Part shown: one piece after another, positions 15,752 through 22,468 of the stretch | Layout: each line of letters opens with the position of its first letter | How positions within the stretch are numbered: the stretch's first letter is position 1 | The notes under the pieces: model-generated | Databases searched by the model: none | What the model saw: the letters and a program-made list of their open reading frames with translations, nothing else | What the model was told of the DNA's origin: nothing | Made by a program: the position numbers and the translations under genes | NCBI GenBank assembly: GCA_905372865.1 | Contig: CAJPQT010000027.1 | Span: 1 to 24,168, forward strand | DNA length: 24,168 bases | DNA from: an uncultured Centipeda sp. | GTDB taxonomy: Bacteria > Bacillota > Negativicutes > Selenomonadales > Selenomonadaceae | Reading direction: 5' to 3'

Positions 15752-15781
15752 ATCATAGCACAGAAAACCCAGGAGTGGCAA
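15752..15781 (-). promoter_or_regulatory. promoter of secG and the downstream cluster
   Basis: On the minus strand TTGCCA (15776-15781) and TATGAT (15752-15757) are 18 bases apart; the secG start is 41 bases past the -10. It lies between secG and the stop of the upstream CNNM/CorC gene. Confidence 0.75.
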
Positions 15782-15837
15782 GCAATTTTCACCCATGCCG
15801 CTTATGCAGTGCGCCCGACGATATACGTGGATGCGGC

Positions 15838-17181
15838 CTACTCCTCCGCATGGCCGGCAGATGCTTCCTGTTCCTCCAATACACTGTGCAGCAAATGAAT
15901 AAGTACGCGCGTGATGCGCATACCCTCCACTTCCTCGACGTAGAGCAGCGTTCCCTCATGCGCCGCCATCTGCCCGATCTGCGGCACCACACCGAGCTGG
16001 TCGTAGAGCCAGCCGCCGACACTATCCACATCCTCATCCTCGATGCGCACATCGAGGAGATCCGCGAGTTCCTCAAGCAGGAGTTTCGCATCGACGGAGC
16101 AGAGGTCGCCCGCACGCCACTCAACGCTCTCGCGCTCCTCGTCGAACTCGTCGCGGATGTCGCCGACAATCTGCTCAACGATGTCCTCGACCGTCACCAT
16201 ACCCGCCGTGCCGCCGTACTCGTCGACCACAATCGCAAGCTGTGACCCCTGCTCCTGCATCGTGCGCAGGAGCACACTGCCGTCCATGCTCTCGGGCACG
16301 ACGAGTGCCTTGCGGATGTAGCGGCGCAGGTTCAGCCGCTCGCCGCGCACGAGCGGCGGGAGCAGGTCTTTCACATGGATAAAGCCGATGATGTGATCCT
16401 TGTCCTCGTAGCAGACAGGGTAGCGCGTCTGCTGCTCCTCGATGATGGTCTTGATGCGCTCGGCGGGCGTATCGTCGAGGTAAAGACAGATCATATCCGT
16501 GCGCGGCACCATGATCTCGCGCGCATTCAGCTCCGTGAACGAAAAGACATTGTCGACAAAGTCCGCCTCCGTGCTGTTGATGAGCCCCTGTCGATAGCTC
16601 TCCTTCATCAGGAGGCGAATCTCCTCCTCCGTGTGTGCATCCTCGTTCTCGCCCTTGACATCGTAGCCGAATTTGCGGCTGATCGCATTCGCAACGGTGT
16701 TCAGAATCCAGACAAAGGGACGCATGATGCGGCTGAAAAGCACCATTGGGAAAGCGATTGCAAGCAAAACCTGCTCCACATTTGCAATCGCCATGGACTT
16801 CGGCGTAAGCTCGCCGAGCACGATGTGCAGCGAGGTGATGATCGTAAAGGCAATCACGAGCGCAATCGTGTGTCCGACCTCATCGGGCAGCCCGAACACA
16901 TGCGTCACGGGCAGGATGAGCGTCGCAATCGCGGGCTCACCCACCCAACCGAGGCCGAGCGAGGCAAGTGTGATGCCGAACTGCGTCACCGAGAGCGAGT
17001 AGTCGAGGTGCTCGGTGAGCTGCTTCGCATATCCGGCACGGCTGCTCCCCTCCGCGATCAGCGTCTCAAGGCGCGAGGTGCGGATCTTCACGCAGCAGAA
17101 CTCCGCCGCGACGAAGAAGCCGTTCATGAAGATCAAAAAGGCAACAAGCAGTATGTCGAGCAATGTGGGCAATATGTCCAC
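15838..17181 (-). CDS. CNNM/CorC-type membrane protein (hemolysin C family)
   Basis: 447 residues in the order: DUF21/CNNM membrane domain (about 1-190, three to four helices, with the conserved FFVAAEFCCVKIR and LGELTPKSMA segments); a CBS pair (about 205-335, REIMVPRTDM and the VDEYGGTAGMVTVEDIVEQIVG signature); and a C-terminal CorC_HlyC domain (about 350-435, DSVGGWLYDQLG). Homologues act in Mg2+ and Co2+ efflux or resistance; the hemolysin name is historical. The start is GTG 17181, nine bases after AAAGGAGG. It is 45 bases downstream of the helicase gene on the same strand and probably shares its transcript; secG then has a separate promoter. Confidence 0.9.
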   Translation of the reverse strand: MDILPTLLDILLVAFLIFMNGFFVAAEFCCVKIRTSRLETLIAEGSSRAGYAKQLTEHLDYSLSVTQFGITLASLGLGWVGEPAIATLILPVTHVFGLPDEVGHTIALVIAFTIITSLHIVLGELTPKSMAIANVEQVLLAIAFPMVLFSRIMRPFVWILNTVANAISRKFGYDVKGENEDAHTEEEIRLLMKESYRQGLINSTEADFVDNVFSFTELNAREIMVPRTDMICLYLDDTPAERIKTIIEEQQTRYPVCYEDKDHIIGFIHVKDLLPPLVRGERLNLRRYIRKALVVPESMDGSVLLRTMQEQGSQLAIVVDEYGGTAGMVTVEDIVEQIVGDIRDEFDEERESVEWRAGDLCSVDAKLLLEELADLLDVRIEDEDVDSVGGWLYDQLGVVPQIGQMAAHEGTLLYVEEVEGMRITRVLIHLLHSVLEEQEASAGHAEE

Positions 17182-17226
17182 GAAAGAATTCCTCCTTTGG
17201 GAATGGATGAACGCTGTGCCAAACCG

Positions 17227-18327
17227 TTAGGCACGCGGCAGACGCGTGATCTCGATCTCCATGCGTGCGGCGAGTGCCTTGAGCCTGCCCTGCTCCTTCT
17301 CGTCCACGAGCGCGATGACCGCGCCCGCCTTGCCCGCACGCGCCGTGCGTCCCGCACGATGGCGGTAGGTACGCACATCCTCGGGCAGGTCGAGGTGGAT
17401 CACATAGTCCACGTCCTCGATGTCGAGCCCGCGCGCGGCGAGGTCGGTAGAGATGAGAAGCTGTGCGCGTCCCGTGCGGATGGCATCGAGTGCCGCACGT
17501 CGCTGATCGCGCCGCTCCTGTCCGATGAGAGCAACGGCCTGGATCCCCTCAAAGCGCAGCTTTTCGAGGGCGTGCGCCGCATCGAAGCTGCGCCCGACAA
17601 AGACAAGGCCGCGTTTGATCGGCAGACGGCGCGTCAGCTTTTGCACCGCCTTTATTTTATCACGAAATGGTACAATATGATAGTAGTTTTCATAGCTTGC
17701 GGCCGTGCTCTCCACGCGGATGAGGCGCGGCGCAAACAGCTCCTCTGCCATGCGCACGGCTGCCGTCCCCGCCGTCGCCGAGAGCAGGAGAGCCTGACGG
17801 CCTGTGGGCAGGAGGCGGATCACGGTGCGTACCTCGTCCAGATGCTGTTTGCCGAGGAGGCGGTCGAACTCGTCCAGAACGAGCAGCTTCACGCCTGTGA
17901 GTTTCAGCTTGCCGAGACGATGGAGCTCCTGCACGCGCGGCGCAGAGCCGACAATGAGCGCAGGCTTCTTCTTGAGCGATTCGACCTGCCGCTTGATGTT
18001 CGCTCCGCCGATGAGCGCCTGCACACCGATCGGCAGCCCTGCCGCCTGTGCCAGTTCACGCGCGACCGTCGCAATCTGCATCGCGAGCTCGTGCGTCGGC
18101 GCGAGAACGAGTGCCTGTGCCGTACGCATAGCGGGGTCGATGCGCTCCATAATGGGCAGGAGGTAGGCGAGCGTCTTGCCCGTCCCCGTCGGTGCCTCGC
18201 CGATCAGATTCTCCCCTGCACGCGCGGCAGGGATGAACGCCGTCTGAATCTCCGTCGGCGCGGTGATGCCGCGCTTTGCGAGAGCGGCGATGAGCTGCTC
18301 GGGCACACCGAGCGATGTAAAGTCCAT
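17227..18327 (-). CDS. compact DEAD-box RNA helicase with a DEFD box
   Basis: ATP-dependent RNA helicase of 366 residues, just the two RecA domains with almost no C-terminal extension, similar in layout to small B. subtilis enzymes such as YfmL. Motifs: Q motif region GITAPTEIQ (20-28); Walker A APTGTGKT (45-52); Ia PTHELA; Walker B DEFD at about 150-153 in place of DEAD; SAT (motif III); RGLDIEDVDYVIH (motif V); HRAGRTARAG (motif VI). His in motif Ia and Phe in the box are departures from consensus, but the acidic, Ser-Ala-Thr and arginine-finger residues remain. ATG 18327 follows AGGAGGAG; a frame extended to 18393 enters the upstream hairpin. The likely roles are ribosome assembly or RNA decay. 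Confidence 0.9.
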   Translation of the reverse strand: MDFTSLGVPEQLIAALAKRGITAPTEIQTAFIPAARAGENLIGEAPTGTGKTLAYLLPIMERIDPAMRTAQALVLAPTHELAMQIATVARELAQAAGLPIGVQALIGGANIKRQVESLKKKPALIVGSAPRVQELHRLGKLKLTGVKLLVLDEFDRLLGKQHLDEVRTVIRLLPTGRQALLLSATAGTAAVRMAEELFAPRLIRVESTAASYENYYHIVPFRDKIKAVQKLTRRLPIKRGLVFVGRSFDAAHALEKLRFEGIQAVALIGQERRDQRRAALDAIRTGRAQLLISTDLAARGLDIEDVDYVIHLDLPEDVRTYRHRAGRTARAGKAGAVIALVDEKEQGRLKALAARMEIEITRLPRA

Positions 18328-18358
18328 AGTCTCCTCCTGCGGAATCTTGTATATTACA

Positions 18359-18528
18359 CCATGCAAACCCAGCGCGAACGCCTCGTTACGCAAGTGATCG
18401 TGTGCTTATCTGCCTAAATACCTGCGGACTTCTTAAACGCGCTTCGCTTGAACGAAAGAAATCCGCAGGGGGCAGAACGCACACTTTACTCACTTGCTCC
18501 ACTAGGGTTCGCTTTTGGCTTTACATGG
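18359..18528 (-). other. long rod-like nested inverted repeat; candidate structured RNA, leader or dispersed repeat
   Basis: Seven stems nest around one centre. From outside in: CCATG 18359-18363 with 18524-18528; CCA 18369-18371 with 18516-18518; GCGAAC-g-CCT 18374-18383 with 18504-18512; CAAGTG 18391-18396 with 18491-18496; GTGTGC 18400-18405 with 18479-18484; TCTGCC 18409-18414 with 18471-18476; and a 14-base stem 18421-18434 with 18456-18469. The apical loop is 18435-18455. The internal loops are small and several are symmetric. The only mismatch in the 14-base stem is C-A on the plus strand but G-U on the minus strand, so the minus-strand RNA folds better. In that sense it starts ten bases after the topB stop and ends 31 bases before the helicase ATG. 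No T-run follows. A 6S-like RNA, an autoregulatory helicase leader, or a mobile inverted-repeat element are all open. Confidence 0.55.
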
Positions 18529-18538
18529 CTATCATTAC

Positions 18539-20683
18539 TCAATCACCCAAAAACAGCGCGTCCATCTCTGCCTGTTCGTCCGCCGTCGGTGTATAACTGC
18601 CGCGCGGGGTGTATGTGGACGCAGGAGGCGCGGAGGGATGCGCTCCCGATGCCCCCGCTGCGCTGCGCGGAATCCGCTTCCCCGTAAAGTCGGGCTTTCC
18701 GCCCGCATCGTTCGCCGTCATACGGCACTGCGGGAACGCCGAGCAGCCCCAAAAGTCGCCGTGCTTCCCCTTTCGCTTCTGCATGACCCCGCGCCCGCAC
18801 GCGGGACAGGGAACGCCCCCGCCGCCCGCGATGGTCGCGGTCAGTGCCGCCGCGCAGAGGTCACGCGCAAACGCCGCCTGTCCCGCGAGGAACTCCTCAG
18901 GCGTGCCCTCGCCCTGTGCCATCGAGTGCAGACGATCCTCCCAGACCGCCGTCGCATCGGGGTACGTCATCGTATCGGGGAGTGCGTCGATGAGGAGATA
19001 TGCCTCCGCCGTCGGCGTGAGCACCTTCTTTTTGCCCGCCGCGTTCAAAAATCTGCGGCGAATCAGATCCTCGATGATGCTCGCACGCGTCGCCTCCGTG
19101 CCGATGCCGGAGACATCGCGCAGCATCTTCTTCGCTGCCTCGTCCTTCACATATTTGTGGATCTCCTTCATGCCCTGCAGGAGGGTTGCGGGGGTAAAGC
19201 GCGTGGGCGGCTTCGTCTGGCGCGTGCCGAGTTCCGCCGACACATAGTCCGCCGCGTCACCCTTCTTCATCGGCGGCAGGACGGCACTTTCTTCGTCCTC
19301 TTTCTCCGCATCCTCCTCATTTTTCGCCGTGCGATACATCGCACGCCACCCCGCCGCACGCTCCGTGCGCCCGCTCGCAGCAAACAGTTCGCCGTGGTAG
19401 GTAACCTCCACCTTCGTCTGGTCGTAGACGTAGTTCGGATGAAACTGTGCAATGTAGGCACGTGCAATCAGCTCGTAGATATTCCGCTCAACGGTGCTGA
19501 GCCGCATGAGGTTCACGGGCACGGTCGTCGGGATGATCGCGTGGTGCGCGGAGATCTTCGCGTCGTTCCACGCGCGTGACTTCTGTTTTGCATCCGCCGC
19601 CCGCGCCCACGCGCCGAGCTCCGAGGTATCCAGTGCGGCGAGGTTGCCGAGAATCTTCGCTGCATCCTTGTGCTGATTCACGGGCAGATACTCCGCGTCC
19701 GAGCGCGGATAGCTCGTCAGCTTCTCCTCGTACAGCTTCTGTGCCGTGTCGAGCACCTGCTGCGGCTCGTACCCGTACCGCTTGCCCGCGAGCACCTGCA
19801 GCGCAGACAGCGAGAAGGGGAGCGGCGGCGGCTCTTCCTTCTTCTTGCGCTCGTAGCGCGTCACCTTCGCGTCCTGCGGCTCCGTACCAAACGAGGAAAG
19901 TGCCGCCTGCGCCGCCTTTTCGTCTACAAGCCGTCCCTCTGGATCGAGTGGCGTGCGCTCCTCCGACGGCTTCCACCGCGCACGGAACGATTCGCCCGAC
20001 TTCTCATGACGAAATATCGCGTCGAGCAAATAATACGTTGCAGGCTTAAAATTTTCAATCTCGCGCTCCCGCCGTACAACAAGCGCAAGCGTCGGGGTCT
20101 TGACACGCCCGATCGGGAGCACGAGCCGATCATGCCCCGCACGGCGTGCCGCGAGCGTATAGGCACGCGAGAGATTCATCCCGATGAGCCAGTCCGCACG
20201 TGCCCGCGCCAGTGCCGAGCGTTTCAGTGGGAGGAAATCAGCGTTATCACGCAGGTCACCGAGCGCATCGTGGATGCTCTTGTCATCGAGCGCGTTGATG
20301 AGGATGCGGCGTACGGGTTTTTCGTTGCCGAGATAGTCCAGTACCTCATCCACAAGCAGCTGCCCCTCGCGGTCGGGGTCACCGCCGTGCACGATCTCAT
20401 CCGCACGCTCGATTAGTCCCTTTACGACAGCAAACTGCTGCGCCGCACTCTCATTCACGACGAGCCGCCACTCGGCGGGCAGGATCGGCAGATCCTCCGC
20501 ACGCCATCGCTTCAGCTTCGGATCGTATTCCTCCGGCTCCGCCTGTCTGAGAACATGACCGAAGAGCCACGTCACCACGCCGCCGCCCGTCTCGATCCAC
20601 CCCTGCCCCTTGCGATGCGGCTGCGGCAGACACGCGGCGAGCGCACGCCCGACACTCGGCTTTTCCGCGATATAGAGCCTCAT
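18539..20683 (-). CDS. topB: DNA topoisomerase III
   Basis: Type IA topoisomerase, 714 residues, decatenating single-stranded or gapped DNA. Features: N-terminal TOPRIM domain starting MRLYIAEKPSVGRAL with the metal-binding GDPDREGQLLVDE near 98-110; the catalytic tyrosine Tyr325 in LTSYPRSDAEYLP; the type IA closing segment with GIGTEATRASII; and a C-terminal zinc finger (PCPACG, then GCSAFPQC) followed by a short proline/threonine-rich tail. ATG 20683 overlaps the stop of the DUF1232 gene by four bases (ATGA), so the two are translationally coupled. No clear rho-independent terminator follows; the structured element at 18359-18528 takes that place. It looks chromosomal, with no plasmid or ICE genes nearby. 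Confidence 0.95.
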   Translation of the reverse strand: MRLYIAEKPSVGRALAACLPQPHRKGQGWIETGGGVVTWLFGHVLRQAEPEEYDPKLKRWRAEDLPILPAEWRLVVNESAAQQFAVVKGLIERADEIVHGGDPDREGQLLVDEVLDYLGNEKPVRRILINALDDKSIHDALGDLRDNADFLPLKRSALARARADWLIGMNLSRAYTLAARRAGHDRLVLPIGRVKTPTLALVVRREREIENFKPATYYLLDAIFRHEKSGESFRARWKPSEERTPLDPEGRLVDEKAAQAALSSFGTEPQDAKVTRYERKKKEEPPPLPFSLSALQVLAGKRYGYEPQQVLDTAQKLYEEKLTSYPRSDAEYLPVNQHKDAAKILGNLAALDTSELGAWARAADAKQKSRAWNDAKISAHHAIIPTTVPVNLMRLSTVERNIYELIARAYIAQFHPNYVYDQTKVEVTYHGELFAASGRTERAAGWRAMYRTAKNEEDAEKEDEESAVLPPMKKGDAADYVSAELGTRQTKPPTRFTPATLLQGMKEIHKYVKDEAAKKMLRDVSGIGTEATRASIIEDLIRRRFLNAAGKKKVLTPTAEAYLLIDALPDTMTYPDATAVWEDRLHSMAQGEGTPEEFLAGQAAFARDLCAAALTATIAGGGGVPCPACGRGVMQKRKGKHGDFWGCSAFPQCRMTANDAGGKPDFTGKRIPRSAAGASGAHPSAPPASTYTPRGSYTPTADEQAEMDALFLGD

Positions 20684-21039
20684 GCAAACACCTTCGAGAG
20701 TGCCCAGACGAGGAGCACAAGCCAGAGGATCAGCACGATGGATGCCACGACGAGTACGAGTGTCCCGTAACGCGCCACCCTGCGCTCGCCCTCTGCACGC
20801 GCCTCGGGGGGCAGCATACGCACGAGCAGCTCCGTCGCCGCCGGCAGGATCACCATATCGTCCACCGTGCCGAGCAGCGGGATCGTGTCGGGTACAATAT
20901 CAATCGGGCTCACAAGGTAGAGCAGCGCGAGCGGAAACAGGAACTTCACCGCACGCGGCGTATCACGCCGCACCATCGCAAAGAGCAGCACGGCAATATC
21001 GCGCCGCAGCGCACGCAGCAGCACCAAAAATCGCAGCAT
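20680..21039 (-). CDS. DUF1232 small membrane protein
   Basis: 119 residues with the DUF1232 core YLVSPIDIVPDTIPLLGTVDD at about 41-61, a basic N-terminal helix, and a strongly hydrophobic C-terminal helix (LVLVVASIVLILWLVLLVWAL) that probably anchors it in the membrane. The function of the family is unknown. ATG 21039 has GGAGG five bases upstream. It is the first gene of a two-gene transcript with topB, from the promoter at 21072-21100, and its TGA overlaps the topB ATG. Why a membrane protein should be locked to a topoisomerase is not evident from sequence. Confidence 0.88.
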   Translation of the reverse strand: MLRFLVLLRALRRDIAVLLFAMVRRDTPRAVKFLFPLALLYLVSPIDIVPDTIPLLGTVDDMVILPAATELLVRMLPPEARAEGERRVARYGTLVLVVASIVLILWLVLLVWALSKVFA

Positions 21040-21049
21040 AGCAACCTCC

Positions 21050-21068
21050 GATCATTTCTCTCATGATC
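21050..21068 (-). promoter_or_regulatory. operator-like dyad at the DUF1232-topB transcription start
   Basis: GATCAT (21050-21055) and ATGATC (21063-21068) are exact 6-bp arms seven bases apart. The dyad covers the predicted start site (near 21065) and abuts the GGAGG ribosome-binding site. Its position suits a repressor site or an RNA hairpin controlling access to the ribosome. Confidence 0.45.
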
Positions 21069-21071
21069 CTC

Positions 21072-21100
21072 AGTATACCATTCTGCTCACGCTCTTTCAA
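21072..21100 (-). promoter_or_regulatory. promoter of DUF1232-topB
   Basis: On the minus strand TTGAAA (21095-21100) and TATACT (21072-21077) are exactly 17 bases apart, 33 bases upstream of the DUF1232 ATG. One of the best sigma-70 matches in the window. Confidence 0.8.
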
Positions 21101-21104
21101 ATGC

Positions 21105-21133
21105 AAAAAGGACAGGCGTATATGACACCTGCC
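21105..21133 (-). terminator. terminator of the nitrogenase-like operon
   Basis: On the minus strand GGCAGGTG and CGCCTGTC form an 8-bp stem (two G-U pairs) followed by CCTTTTTG. It lies 27 bases after the stop of the beta-like gene and directly before the topB-operon promoter. Confidence 0.75.
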
Positions 21134-21160
21134 CCTGATGAATGGCAAAAATCTCCCGCA

Positions 21161-22468
21161 TCATATTTTCGGGATGGATCGGCCCATACCCGCGCGGACG
21201 GAGATCTCACGCCGAAGGACACTTCCGTTCCAGAGCATGTCCTCGATGTGCCGTGCGCCGCGCAGCCCCATAAACGGCTGATCCGAGATGTGCAGACGAT
21301 CCACGACAGGATAGGCGACGGGGACATAGAGCATCCTGCACGGGTCGGCAAGCACGGACTCGCTGCTGCTCCCCATGAGCAGCCCACGCTCCATTGCAGC
21401 GAGGAGTTCCTGTGCCCGCGCCGTGTCCGTCTCCGCGAGCTGCTCGTCCCCGATCTGTACGGCGGCAGCGTCCCCTCGCAGCTGCGCCGCGACCGCGAGA
21501 TGCCGCACATCCGCCCACTCCGTCCGCAGTGCCTCGGCAAGCCCCCACGCCGTCGAGCGTGGCGCACGGATGAGCACGGTATCAAAGAGCAGCTCTCCCC
21601 ACGTATTCTTGAGGTCGTTGACCCGCAGGAAGTCCCTGCGCTCCGCCTCGTCGATCTCTGCAACGGCATCGTCTCCGTGTGCGGGCGGCAGTGCGTCAAA
21701 GAGCGCCGCGAGCCACCGCCGCGTCCCCGCACGGCCGTATGGGGGAAGCGGCGCAATATACGGCGTGCCGCAGCGTTCCTCTATATATTTTGCCGCTGCA
21801 AGGCCGAGCTCGTCATGCACAACGATATTGAGCTCCGCCTGTGCAAGATCGCCAATACTCTCGGGCGGCATATCGCAGCCAAATACGCGGCGCACCTCAT
21901 AGCCCGCCCCCGTCAACAGACGCACAAGCTCCCGTACATCATTCTCACCGTTGTAGTAGGATGAGGTCATGCCGATGAGGTTGACCCCGTGCCGCATCTC
22001 TCCCTGTGTCTCTGGGAGCAGTACCTCAAGCGTCGCGCAGGCGGCACGTGCCCATCCGTCCGCAAAGCTGCCGATCAGCCCACCGCCGTCAATGGCGACG
22101 ATGGGACAGGTCACTCCTGCCGCGCGTGCAATCGCTCCGACATCGTCGCCGATTAGGCTCGCAGAGCTGCCGCTGATGACGGCGAGCAGCGCGGGAGGCT
22201 GCTCAATATGCGGCTGCAGTGCCTCGCGCAGATACGCCTCCGCACCGAACACAATCGCATCGTTGTCGAGCTGTGTGCACTTCATACGGTGCGAGATGTC
22301 GCTCTGGCTCTGCTCGATGTGCCGCTGCGTAAAGAGATAGCACCACAGCGGTCCATTGACGATCACGGCGCAGCCGCGCAGCCCGGCAAAGAACGCCGCC
22401 GCACCGGTCAGCGCACAGCTCTCCATCCACACGGACATATCGTCGAAGGAGAGAACCTCCTCATCCAT
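21161..22468 (-). CDS. nitrogenase component 1-like protein, beta (NifK/NifN-like) subunit
   Basis: 435 residues of the oxidoreductase/nitrogenase component 1 superfamily. Marks of that fold: Cys18 in MESCALTGAA and Cys43 in NGPLWC correspond to P-cluster ligands NifK Cys70 and Cys95; the third position is Ser102 in SGSSASLIGDD, where nitrogenases have Cys. The NGENDVRELVRLLTGAGYEV and LGLAAAKYIEERCGTPYI segments match the second Rossmann-like domain. No residue set for binding FeMo-cofactor is evident. ATG 22468 follows GGAGGG and overlaps the upstream partner's end by eight bases (ATGGATGA), so the pair is made together, presumably as an alpha2beta2 complex. Substrate unknown; no NifH-type reductase gene is in the window. 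Not a nitrogen-fixation gene on this evidence. Confidence 0.85.
   Translation of the reverse strand: MDEEVLSFDDMSVWMESCALTGAAAFFAGLRGCAVIVNGPLWCYLFTQRHIEQSQSDISHRMKCTQLDNDAIVFGAEAYLREALQPHIEQPPALLAVISGSSASLIGDDVGAIARAAGVTCPIVAIDGGGLIGSFADGWARAACATLEVLLPETQGEMRHGVNLIGMTSSYYNGENDVRELVRLLTGAGYEVRRVFGCDMPPESIGDLAQAELNIVVHDELGLAAAKYIEERCGTPYIAPLPPYGRAGTRRWLAALFDALPPAHGDDAVAEIDEAERRDFLRVNDLKNTWGELLFDTVLIRAPRSTAWGLAEALRTEWADVRHLAVAAQLRGDAAAVQIGDEQLAETDTARAQELLAAMERGLLMGSSSESVLADPCRMLYVPVAYPVVDRLHISDQPFMGLRGARHIEDMLWNGSVLRREISVRAGMGRSIPKI

Noticed and set aside
16375..18417. A 680-codon plus-strand frame opposite the CNNM/CorC and helicase genes
   Set aside because: Antisense shadow of two conserved genes; no ribosome-binding site or recognisable domain.
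18391..18512. tRNA or tmRNA in the gap between topB and the helicase, suggested by AGGGTTCGC
   Set aside because: The GTTCGC belongs to a nested stem and no acceptor stem, anticodon arm or CCA context fits.
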